From: Candidatus Freyarchaeota archaeon
GTDB lineage: Archaea > Asgardarchaeota > Jordiarchaeia > Jordiarchaeales > Jordiarchaeaceae
DNA length: 64,000 nucleotides
Assembly (NCBI GenBank): GCA_030587365.1
Contig: JAUQZE010000022.1
Span: 62,001-126,000, forward strand
Direction of reading: 5' to 3'
The translations under genes and the position numbers were made by a program. The notes under the pieces are model-generated. The model saw only the letters and a program-made list of their open reading frames with translations. It was not told the DNA's origin and ran no database searches. Every line of letters begins with the position of its first letter. Positions within the stretch are counted from its first letter, which is position 1. Positions 54,179-61,932 of the stretch are shown here, one piece after another.

Positions 54179-54919
54179 TTAGGTTTCCGTTTTTTTGAAC
54201 ACGTATTTATCGATTAATCCAAATATTCCTAGACCTATAATGCTGATTCCTATCAGTTCGAAGGGTATATATGGTTGATTCGCTCCAAACGCGGCGCCTG
54301 CAGAAATTATTATTAATCCTATGAGGAAGCCTAAGGCCTTCCCGCTTTTTTCTCTCCAAGTGAGTATAGCAAACATCACAAATGTGGGAAGAGCTACGAG
54401 TATCCCTGATATTAACAGGTAGGTATATGATAAGTCGGGAATAAGTAAAACATCTACGGGATTAGCGAACAGGGCGATGTAACTGTTTTGAAGGTACACT
54501 CTATTAATCAAGTCTATCGTTGGGTACCATATGTTAAAGCCCATTAGGTAAAATATGATATTAAAAAGGTATACAATAAGCTCTCTGGAGTATGACGATA
54601 CCATGTTCACCGCAACTAAAGCTATTCCAACTAGAGGTGGTAAGGCATATAACTCTTTGAGTCTCATCAGAGCAATGGGGATTGCGAGTGCTGCCGCCGA
54701 TAAAATCATGCCTATGCTGATTTCTATTACCCAGCTAGTTATAATTAAGTGAAGTTCTCCTAAGAATGCGTAAACACGTTCCAAGCTGTATACCAAGAAA
54801 AAAGCTAGCAAGACAAGCGTTACCTTTTCTCTCTGTTTGGCGTAGACATTAACCAAGTAGGCGATAATTGCCGCTGAAACGGCGATTACTATCACCCGAA
54901 ATATTATTGTTAGGTCCAT
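54179..54919 (-). CDS. Seven-helix membrane protein
   Basis: 246 residues with about seven hydrophobic helices (near 5-24, 33-55, 60-88, 92-112, 116-131, 164-188, 196-240) and a short basic C-terminus (YVFKKTET). No family is recognised; the layout recalls the 7-TM sensor regions of signalling proteins, without any kinase domain. The ATG is one base after the stop of the roadblock-like gene, so the two are co-translated. Confidence 0.65.
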   Translation of the reverse strand: MDLTIIFRVIVIAVSAAIIAYLVNVYAKQREKVTLVLLAFFLVYSLERVYAFLGELHLIITSWVIEISIGMILSAAALAIPIALMRLKELYALPPLVGIALVAVNMVSSYSRELIVYLFNIIFYLMGFNIWYPTIDLINRVYLQNSYIALFANPVDVLLIPDLSYTYLLISGILVALPTFVMFAILTWREKSGKALGFLIGLIIISAGAAFGANQPYIPFELIGISIIGLGIFGLIDKYVFKKTET

Positions 54920-54920
54920 G

Positions 54921-55412
54921 TTACCACATCCTTCTAGCCGTTTTTCCTACTTCGTTTAGTTTTTTTGTTTCCTTTACATATTTCTCTAGGGTGTAAAATG
55001 GAGATAGAGCGTTTATCCTCCCCTTCAAGTTAATGGCGGAAAGCCTTGCTATGTGGGCGTCATCCATTCTGATTATTACAGCCGTTTTTTCGGTGACCTT
55101 CATCATGTAAGTGCTTTCGTTGTGCATAGTGTCTCCTACGTGCATTTCCCGGAGAGGGAATTTGTGGTAAAAGTTCAATACTTCTTCGGAAATGTCTCCC
55201 TTTTTACCCCAGATATTAAAATTAAAATCCACTATAAAAATAGCATTCGCTTTCCAATTTCCCAGATTCGTTTCAACAACGTTAAAAAGCTCATCCATAT
55301 TTAGATTGCCCAAGTTATCAGCACTCACACTTCTTACACCCAAGTAACTATTTAGATAATCTTTCTTAAATACGTTTTCAAATTTATCATTTTGGACAAA
55401 TATTAGATTCAT
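54921..55412 (-). CDS. Roadblock-like small protein
   Basis: 163 residues. The middle (NAIFIVDFNFNIWGKKGDIS, TYMMKVTEKTAVIIRMDDAH) has the strand-turn-strand with 'F-I-V-D-x-x-x-x-I' expected of roadblock/longin-type domains, weakly similar to the N-terminal module of the gene at 15762. The start region is duplicated (22-bp tandem repeat), giving two candidate ATGs 22 bases apart and out of frame; only 55412 opens this frame. First gene of an operon with the 7-TM protein. Confidence 0.55.
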   Translation of the reverse strand: MNLIFVQNDKFENVFKKDYLNSYLGVRSVSADNLGNLNMDELFNVVETNLGNWKANAIFIVDFNFNIWGKKGDISEEVLNFYHKFPLREMHVGDTMHNESTYMMKVTEKTAVIIRMDDAHIARLSAINLKGRINALSPFYTLEKYVKETKKLNEVGKTARRMW

Positions 55413-55437
55413 ATTGGATAAATATTAGATTCATGTC
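55394..55437. repeat. 22-bp imperfect tandem repeat over a start codon
   Basis: GGACAAATATTAGATTCATATT is followed by GGATAAATATTAGATTCATGTC, 19 of 22 bases identical. It duplicates the first codons of the roadblock-like gene. Confidence 0.8.
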
Positions 55438-55979
55438 TACATATTTTGAAACTGCTTATAACGCAAAAGCCCGTATGACATATTCCGTTACATTTTTTAA
55501 TAGTATTCAACTTTTAAATTAGCCTCCCAATAAAGGGGTAAAACAATGGTTAAAACTTTAATGAAACAGTTAAGCCCTCGACGATAAGTGAAGGAATTCC
55601 AGTATATTGCAGAATTAATACATTAAGGGGATTCGGTTAATTTATTGGTGAATTCGACAAAAAACAAATTCTCAGCATAAAGAATTTCAACTCTCCCATT
55701 TGAAATGACTTAAATGTTAAAAAAACCAGCGGGGTCGCACAATAATAGAATAATAAATGGACTCTACGCAAAAAGCAGATTTCTAAGAGCAACTTTCCTG
55801 TTTTAATCAAATGAGAGGGGACTTCATCGTTTTTAGGGAGTTAAAAGTAAGATCGGCTAGTTCACATCCATACATCTAATGTGAGTTCGGTTATTTTTAA
55901 TTGCGAATAAAAGCCTTTATTATGTCAAAAATAAATGTTTCATGTTTTATACGCTTCACATTCCTTTGGAGGGTTATGT
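55438..55979. other. Intergenic region
   Basis: About 540 bases between divergent genes. A 13-codon frame (ATG with AAAGGGG upstream near 55545) stops early and may be a remnant; nothing else is recognisable. GGAGGG at 55968-55973 belongs to the CinA-like gene. Confidence 0.5.
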
Positions 55980-56753
55980 TTGAAAACCTATGTTATTGCT
56001 GTGGGCGATGAGCTATTAAATGGTAAAATCCTTGATTATAATAGTCACTGGATAGCAAAGAGGCTTACCGGTCTCGGATTTGAGGTTTCGGGTATTAGTG
56101 TGGTGCCTGACAGTTTAGAGGAGATCGAGGGGGTTATTAAAAGGTATTTGGACAAAGAAGCGGAACTCATTGTTATTACTGGGGGTTTGGGGCCCACTCT
56201 TGGAGATATCACTTTAGAGGCGGTCTCAAAGGCTCTTGAGAGGGGGATGAGTGTTGAGCCTAGAACTCTAGAGACGGTTAGGGATAAGTACCGGCAGCTC
56301 TTTGAAGCAGGGTATGTTTCCAGTCCGGAAATGACAGAGGATAGGAAGAAGATGACGGTTCTACCGGAGGATAGCACTCCTATTTTTAATGCGGTGGGTG
56401 TAGCTCCGGGAATTTTCTTAAGGCATGGTTCAACGAGGATTCTGGTTTTGCCAGGTGTTCCCTCGGAGATGATGTACCTTCTCGAAATGGCAATCCCTCT
56501 ATTATCAGAGAGAACGAAAGGCGTTGTTAGAACAGCAGAGCTGGTTGTGGATGTGGGCGATGAGTCTGCGCTTGCCCCACTTTTTAGAAAGGTTATGGAG
56601 AAGTTTCCGCAGGTTTCAATAAAATCGTATCCTTCAGGTTTTGGGAATCGGGTTATGATGAGAATTATTGCCTCCACAAAAGCCGACGACGCTAAGGAAG
56701 GAGACAAAATTTTGAGCGAAGCTCTAGAACATATGAAAAGCCTCATTAGGTAA
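55980..56753 (+). CDS. CinA-like molybdopterin-binding-domain protein
   Basis: 257 residues corresponding to the N-terminal MoaB/MogA-like domain of CinA. KTYVIAVGDELLNGKILDYN, VITGGLGPTLGDITLEAVSK and VLPGVPSEMMYLLEM are diagnostic. The C-terminal nicotinamide-nucleotide amidase domain is absent, as is common in archaea. Activity could be ADP-ribose/NAD-related pyrophosphatase or pterin binding. The TTG at 55980 with GGAGGG seven bases upstream starts the protein at its first strand. Confidence 0.88.
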   Translation: MKTYVIAVGDELLNGKILDYNSHWIAKRLTGLGFEVSGISVVPDSLEEIEGVIKRYLDKEAELIVITGGLGPTLGDITLEAVSKALERGMSVEPRTLETVRDKYRQLFEAGYVSSPEMTEDRKKMTVLPEDSTPIFNAVGVAPGIFLRHGSTRILVLPGVPSEMMYLLEMAIPLLSERTKGVVRTAELVVDVGDESALAPLFRKVMEKFPQVSIKSYPSGFGNRVMMRIIASTKADDAKEGDKILSEALEHMKSLIR

Positions 56754-56813
56754 AAATAGGATAATTTCTATATTAGTGTTATAGGAAAGATTGCAACTTT
56801 TGGAGGTTAAATT

Positions 56814-58457
56814 TTGTCTCGAAAGATGATATATCCGCTATTTAGAGGAGCCGGATTCACCCAAGAAGAGATGCAACGGCCGGTAATCGCTGTAGCAAAT
56901 TCGTGGACAGAGGTCGTTGCTGGACACATACATCTGAACAAGGTGTCTGAAGCAGTTAAAGCAGGAATAAGAGCAGGTGGAGGAACCCCTATGGAGTTCA
57001 ACACGATTGCCGTATGCGACGGATACTCAGAGGGATTCACCGGGATGCGTTATCCTCTTCCCAGCCGGGATTTGGTTGCTGATTCAATTGAGGCTATGGT
57101 TCAGGGACACGCGGATCTTTTCGATGGAATGGTTTGTTTATGTACCTGTGATAAGATTGTTCCAGGCATGCTTATGGGTGCGGCCCGCGTAAACATACCT
57201 ACCATATTTGTTACGGGAGGACAGATGCGCCCCGGTCGATTCAGGGGGGAAGAGATAGTTGTTTTCGACCTTGCCAGAGCTTATAGACAGTTCCAAGATG
57301 GCGAGTTGGGGCCTGAGGAATTTTTGGAGAAGGTTGGTTCAGCGTGCCCTGGTCCGGGAGCATGCAATGTTCTTGGAACAGCCACCACCATGGCTTGCAT
57401 GACTGAAGCGTTGGGATTATCTCTTCCCGGCTGCGCCACGTACTTCGCGACTGAGGCGAAGGGGATGCGTATAGCCAAAGAGTCGGGGCTTCAAATAATG
57501 AAACTGGTTGAAAAGCGGATTAAGCCCTCAGAAATATTGACCAAAGAGGCTTTCGAGAACGCAATTCGAGTCGATATGGCTATTGGAGGGTCGACCAACA
57601 CCACTCTTCACCTACCCGCTATAGCAAATGAGGTGAGTATCCGCATTGATTTTAAAGACTTCGATAGGCTCAGCCGTGAGACCCCTAATTTGTGCAGATT
57701 AAAACCCAATGGTCCACGCAATTTCAGTGAATTGGAGAAGGCAGGCGGCGTTCCAGCGGTGATGAATAGACTTGAGGGTTTGCTGCACCTTGAAGCATTA
57801 ACCGTTTCAGGAAAAACAGTAGGCGAGAACCTTAAGGGAGTACTTGTTAGAGACGATGAGATAATAAGACCCATTGACAGGCCGTACATGAAGGAGGGAG
57901 GCATAGCGGTCCTCTACGGCAATCTGGCTCCAGACGGCGCAGTCGTAAAGATGTCGGCTGTTCACCCAGACATGCTAGTCCACAGTGGACCCGCCCGGAT
58001 ATTTGAGTCTGAGGAAGACTGCCATAAAGCGTTCGATAATAAGCAAGTAAAACCGGGAGATGTGGTTGTCATAAGATACGAAGGACCGAAAGGCGGCCCC
58101 GGCATGAGGGAGATGCTCATGATCACCATAAGGATTTCGGAAAGCGACTTGAACAAATCTGTAGCCCTAGTAACCGATGGGAGATTCTCAGGCGGAACAG
58201 CGGGACTATGCATAGGTCACGTGTCCCCCGAAGCTATAGAGGGCGGACCCATAGCGGTAGTCGAAGAAGGAGATATAATCGAGATAGACGTTCCGAACAG
58301 AAAACTGAATGTTAAACTTGGTGACCAAGAAATTAAGAGAAGGTTGCAAAAGTGGACGCCTCCCAAGCCTAAAGTCGTGAAAGGGTTTCTGGCATTATAC
58401 GCGAAGACAACATCCTCCGCCAACAAGGGAGCCATAAGAGAAATACCAAAGAAGTAG
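56814..58457 (+). CDS. ilvD: IlvD/EDD-family dehydratase
   Basis: 547 residues. Conserved Cys words CDGYSEG, CTCDKIVPGMLM and GPGACNVLGTATTMAC would hold the Fe-S cluster; FSGGTAGLCIGHVSPEA is the late signature. Classical dihydroxy-acid dehydratases (branched amino acid synthesis) read GACGGM-TANTM; the NVLGTATTM here is closer to the N-T-M-G-T-A-S/T-T-M of sugar-acid (pentonate) dehydratases. So a role on an aldonic acid is a serious alternative. TTG start with GGAGGT seven bases upstream, about 60 bases after the CinA-like gene. Confidence 0.82.
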   Translation: MSRKMIYPLFRGAGFTQEEMQRPVIAVANSWTEVVAGHIHLNKVSEAVKAGIRAGGGTPMEFNTIAVCDGYSEGFTGMRYPLPSRDLVADSIEAMVQGHADLFDGMVCLCTCDKIVPGMLMGAARVNIPTIFVTGGQMRPGRFRGEEIVVFDLARAYRQFQDGELGPEEFLEKVGSACPGPGACNVLGTATTMACMTEALGLSLPGCATYFATEAKGMRIAKESGLQIMKLVEKRIKPSEILTKEAFENAIRVDMAIGGSTNTTLHLPAIANEVSIRIDFKDFDRLSRETPNLCRLKPNGPRNFSELEKAGGVPAVMNRLEGLLHLEALTVSGKTVGENLKGVLVRDDEIIRPIDRPYMKEGGIAVLYGNLAPDGAVVKMSAVHPDMLVHSGPARIFESEEDCHKAFDNKQVKPGDVVVIRYEGPKGGPGMREMLMITIRISESDLNKSVALVTDGRFSGGTAGLCIGHVSPEAIEGGPIAVVEEGDIIEIDVPNRKLNVKLGDQEIKRRLQKWTPPKPKVVKGFLALYAKTTSSANKGAIREIPKK

Positions 58458-58533
58458 CTAGAATCTATCTATCCCGAAAAGGACTCAACTCTTTGAACAC
58501 TCTATTCATGATGGTTAAAGATTTGAGTTATTC

Positions 58534-58848
58534 CTAGCCTTTTCCACTTTCTTTTATTGTTATTAATTTTTTTGAGCCATTTAGGATTGTTGTAAAGTCT
58601 TCGATGAAGCCTCTTCCGATGGCGGCGACCTTGTTGTCCTTGAATGTTTTAACAACTGTATAGAGAGTTAGATTTCCTAGTTCAACCTTAGCGTGGGAAG
58701 ATATTAGTCGTTTCTTTTCCCCCGTCACGGTTATTCCCCGCTGTGTGAAGATATCTGGAAGCTGGCAGCTTTCTAGATTTAAGTCCTGATAGGTTTTCCA
58801 AGGAATTAAAATATCCCCGTCGAAGCCGGTGTCGAGGAGAGTCACCAT
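58534..58848 (-). CDS. Retropepsin-like aspartic protease-fold protein, start uncertain
   Basis: At least 104 residues. LLDTGFDGDILIPWKTYQDL is the clan-AA aspartic protease word (D-T-G-F-x-G-x-x-x-x-P), and a later AAIGRGFIEDF fits the closing part of the domain. The frame is open upstream to about 58980 and reads sensible sequence (KVIYTNPYADEKFNYFCPAI) that the fold needs, yet there is no ATG, GTG or TTG there. Either an unusual start or a small shift relative to the upstream gene is involved. Third gene of a minus-strand operon. Confidence 0.6.
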   Translation of the reverse strand: MVTLLDTGFDGDILIPWKTYQDLNLESCQLPDIFTQRGITVTGEKKRLISSHAKVELGNLTLYTVVKTFKDNKVAAIGRGFIEDFTTILNGSKKLITIKESGKG

Positions 58849-58943
58849 TTCGATTTCTTCCCCGCTTACGAAGTTTGATATTTTCAGCTTGATTGCTGGG
58901 CAAAAATAGTTGAACTTCTCGTCTGCGTAGGGGTTGGTGTATA

Positions 58944-59348
58944 TTACTTTATTCGTAGGCTTGTTCCCCCCAAGTAGATTTCCTTTGGTTGCTTGAGGAG
59001 TTTTTCGGTCACTTTAAGAATTATTCTGTGTTTGGCGGTTTTCGAGAGGTTGAGCTTCTCGGGTGAGTCGGCAACTATCATCTTACCATTCTCAAAGGCC
59101 ACCCACTTCCCCACATAGTTTCGGAAAAGCTCGTTTTTAACTCTTTCAAACGCTAGGTTGTTCTTTTTAAACTCATAGCCATACTCCGTAACTTCAGTCC
59201 AGTCCTCCACCGTTCTGCCAATAGCCCTGTAAAAATTCCCATCACTAGTGGTGGTGCTTACTGTTCCTCTATCACTTGTTGACTCCGCCTCCCCCTTCTG
59301 GGTTACACTAGAATAGGAAGAGTCTTTAATCCTTGAATGCTCAATCAC
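58944..59348 (-). CDS. DUF5678-type protein
   Basis: 134 residues. A low-complexity Ser/Thr-rich N-terminal third is followed by ELFRNYVGKWVAFENGKMIV, the recognisable DUF5678 word (Y-x-G-K-W-V-A). Function unknown; it often lies beside small retropepsin-like proteins, as here. The GTG at 59348 overlaps the stop of the upstream gene by 8 bases. Confidence 0.65.
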   Translation of the reverse strand: MIEHSRIKDSSYSSVTQKGEAESTSDRGTVSTTTSDGNFYRAIGRTVEDWTEVTEYGYEFKKNNLAFERVKNELFRNYVGKWVAFENGKMIVADSPEKLNLSKTAKHRIILKVTEKLLKQPKEIYLGGTSLRIK

Positions 59349-59586
59349 AGCTCACTTCCTCCCTACTAGGTGGACTGACAGAGACAACGGTCTGCGACCT
59401 CACCAAGTAGTCTGGTTCACCTGTTAAAGGATCTAACTCGTCTAACTCGTAGACCTTCAAAACAACAGGTTTAACCTTTAACACTTTTCCATTCTCCAGC
59501 TTATACTCATTCCACTTCTCACTTACAACACTGAATCCAACCTCAACACCGTTCACTTCTTTCCCGTCTGGAAGCATCAACTTCAT
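59341..59586 (-). CDS. Small hypothetical protein of the DUF5678/retropepsin operon
   Basis: 81 residues, beta-rich (MKLMLPDGKEVNGVEVGFSV, VLKVKPVVLKVYELDELDPL) with a Ser/Pro tail. No family recognised. TAGGTG precedes the ATG at 59586; three more codons are open upstream. It overlaps the next gene, so the three genes 59586-58534 are translated as a unit. Confidence 0.6.
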   Translation of the reverse strand: MKLMLPDGKEVNGVEVGFSVVSEKWNEYKLENGKVLKVKPVVLKVYELDELDPLTGEPDYLVRSQTVVSVSPPSREEVSCD

Positions 59587-59697
59587 AAAACACACCTAAC
59601 AAACCTAAACAATCAACTCAATCTTAAACTATTTCAATACCGAACGATATTTAACTTTTCCCATCTCAAATTTTTTTCGAAATCTATGATTCCGGGT

Positions 59698-59972
59698 TCA
59701 TTGCTGTCTGAATTTTAAAAACTCTACCAGCTCACCGAACTTAATTGCGGGAAGCTTGGACATCTAGGACTATTTCAAGTTCCCTGAATCTAATAAACTT
59801 GTTGAGATCCTCAATCTTCGTCTCCTAAATGCGAATATGTATTACTTCCCTTATATTCTTCAAGGCTTCATCAATAGTTTCTCCCTAAAAATGGCAACCA
59901 TTAAACAATGGGCAACTTGCAATATATCATCCTAATCCATCTTAATGATTACCAGTAGATGCAGTTTTTCAT
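59698..59972 (-). pseudogene. Decayed hicBA toxin-antitoxin locus
   Basis: Reading the minus strand, EKLHLLVIIKMD, a stop, then DDILQVA and, in another frame, GETIDEALKNIREVIHIRI, a stop and LNKFIRFRELEIVLDVQ give a broken HicB antitoxin. Overlapping its end, an ATG at 59763 starts MSKLPAIKFGELVEFLKFRQ, the N-terminus of a HicA mRNA interferase, which stops after 21 residues. Several stops and shifts show the locus is dead. The remainder of 59587-60187 holds nothing else recognisable. Confidence 0.7.
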
Positions 59973-60148
59973 CGCAGATACATCCGGTTGAATAAGTAGG
60001 TTTCATACATCATGAAGACATATATGTTTTCGAAAATTTCCCGGTATCCGAATAGGAAATACGATAGGAAACTTTATCTTCTCCGTTGATTAATCCGTAT
60101 AATCATAATTATAACATATTATATTGTTTAACGTAGAGCTGCCGCCAA

Positions 60149-60178
60149 TTACTTAGTTTCGTTTCGAGATGTCTGGTG
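60149..60178 (+). promoter_or_regulatory. Leader words shared by the first two radical SAM genes (copy 1)
   Basis: TTACTTAGT at 60149 is followed 23 bases later by TCTGGTG, which includes the ribosome binding site of the GTG at 60188. Confidence 0.45.
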
Positions 60179-60187
60179 GGTGATTGA

Positions 60188-61807
60188 GTGAAGGTACTCC
60201 TACTAAATGTTCCTTACCCATTAACCGAGTGTCCTACAATCCCATTAGGGCTCTGCTACATCGCAGCTGTAGCTGAGAAGGAGGGCTTTGAGGTTCAGAT
60301 TCTCGACCTTCTCGTTTCAAGATTTTCCCTTAAGAAGATTGTTGACAAGATGAAAGAATTCAAACCAGACATCGTCGGTGCCGGCCCAGTTACCATAAGT
60401 TATCCCACAGCACTTCGTACCATGGAAGTTTGCAAGAAGTTCGGGGCTACCACGGTTATGGGAGGTTGCCACGTTACCTTCTACGATAAGGAGGCTTTGC
60501 AGGAAGCACCCTACCTAGATATCGTGGTCCGAGGGGAAGGCGAATACACTTTCCTAGATATTGTTAAAGGCGGAGACCTAAAAAGTATTGACGGCATAAC
60601 CTACAGGGAAAACGGAGAAATTGTAAAGAATCCTGACAGGAAGCCTATTGAAAATCTGGATGAACTCCCATGGCCAGCTAGGCATCTTGTCCCCCTATCC
60701 AAGTACAGAGCCTACAAATCTGGCTGTGATATGATGAGCGGTCGAGGCTGTCCCTACAGTTGTACCTTTTGTGTTGGAGGCAAAATGGTTGGTAGGAAGC
60801 CGAGGTTTAGGGACATAAAACTGTGTGTTGACGAGATCGAGGAAATAGTTTACAGGTACGGCTTTAATAGAATCAATGTTGTGGACGACCTTCTGACAAT
60901 TAATCACAAAAGGGTTTTCGCATTCTGCGACGAGCTAGATAATAGAGGACTTAAGATTGAATGGACGGCTTTCTCAAGGGTGGATACTGTCACTAGGGAA
61001 CTTTTGAGCAAAATGAAAGAAGCCGGTTGCATGTTTATCCTATACGGTGTGGAGAGCGGAAACCAGAGGATACTGGATCTGGTGAAGAAGAGAACAACCT
61101 TGGAAAAAATAAGGAAAGGGATCAGCTTGTCAAATGAGGTGGGAATAACCACTATGTCTTCGTTTATACTGGGGCTTCCGGGGGAGACAGAGGAGACGGT
61201 CAGGGAGTCTCTTGAGTTTGGGAAGTCTCTGGGCGGCCAGTACGGTTTCCATGTCCTTTCACCTTACCCGGGCACTGAGGTCAGGGAGAAGGCGGAGGAG
61301 CTTGGGTTAAAGATTCTTCACAGCGACTGGCTGAGGTATGATGCCAACCAGGCTGTTTCGGAGACAAAGGGTGCGAGCGCCGAGTACATAAACAAGGTGG
61401 CTAAAGAGTTTTATAAATCAATTGAAGATGTTATGAACTACGTAGAAGCAGCTATGGAAAGAGGGGAAGAACTCAAAGAGGGCGTGTTTACAAAGAAGGA
61501 CTTCGAAGACGTAAGGCTTAGAAAGAGGACAAGGTTCGTTTGGCAGATACTGAAAAACGATTACATAGAGAGGTATGGTAGGTTTACAGAAAAGCGGAAC
61601 CCCGAGGAGCTTCTCGTAGAAAAGCTTTACACCTTCAAGGCCATTTCATCCATTCTAAAGAAGAATCAGGTCGCTGAGGAAATAAGGAAAATGCTTGAGG
61701 AAGGAGATCTCAGCTACACCCGGGATGAAAACTCGGTGACATGGTTCTGGGCTGACATAGGTAAGAGACAGAAGAATCAAGTGGAAATCCTACGAAACCC
61801 AGAATAG
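60188..61807 (+). CDS. B12-binding radical SAM protein, first of three paralogs
   Basis: 539 residues. Residues 1-125 form a cobalamin-binding-type Rossmann domain (KVLLLNVPYPLTECPTIPLG, FKPDIVGAGPVTISYPTA, MGGCHVTFYD), but without the axial-His D-x-H-x-x-G word. The radical SAM core has C188-x3-C192-x2-C195 in GRGCPYSCTFCVGG, then ESGNQRIL and GLPGETEETV. A C-terminal helical region of about 150 residues follows. These enzymes perform methylations, ring closures or similar chemistry on lipids or cofactors. GGTGGG precedes the GTG. Confidence 0.88.
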   Translation: MKVLLLNVPYPLTECPTIPLGLCYIAAVAEKEGFEVQILDLLVSRFSLKKIVDKMKEFKPDIVGAGPVTISYPTALRTMEVCKKFGATTVMGGCHVTFYDKEALQEAPYLDIVVRGEGEYTFLDIVKGGDLKSIDGITYRENGEIVKNPDRKPIENLDELPWPARHLVPLSKYRAYKSGCDMMSGRGCPYSCTFCVGGKMVGRKPRFRDIKLCVDEIEEIVYRYGFNRINVVDDLLTINHKRVFAFCDELDNRGLKIEWTAFSRVDTVTRELLSKMKEAGCMFILYGVESGNQRILDLVKKRTTLEKIRKGISLSNEVGITTMSSFILGLPGETEETVRESLEFGKSLGGQYGFHVLSPYPGTEVREKAEELGLKILHSDWLRYDANQAVSETKGASAEYINKVAKEFYKSIEDVMNYVEAAMERGEELKEGVFTKKDFEDVRLRKRTRFVWQILKNDYIERYGRFTEKRNPEELLVEKLYTFKAISSILKKNQVAEEIRKMLEEGDLSYTRDENSVTWFWADIGKRQKNQVEILRNPE

Positions 61808-61892
61808 CTAAACGCTATAGAATAATGCTTAAATAGGAAAAGTATTTTATTTTCAAAAAGCATCGTTATATTCTATTAGTTGACTTAACAAG

Positions 61893-61923
61893 TTACTTAG
61901 TATTGTCCCTAAATAGTCTGGTG
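61893..61923 (+). promoter_or_regulatory. Leader words shared by the first two radical SAM genes (copy 2)
   Basis: TTACTTAGT at 61893 is followed 24 bases later by TCTGGTG, as before the first gene, and the ATG at 61933 follows at nearly the same distance. Confidence 0.45.
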
Positions 61924-61932
61924 AGTTTATAC

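Noticed and set aside
56045..56746. 233-codon minus-strand frame opposite the CinA-like gene
   Set aside because: Ser/Ile-rich antisense shadow of a clearly identified gene; no ribosome binding site.
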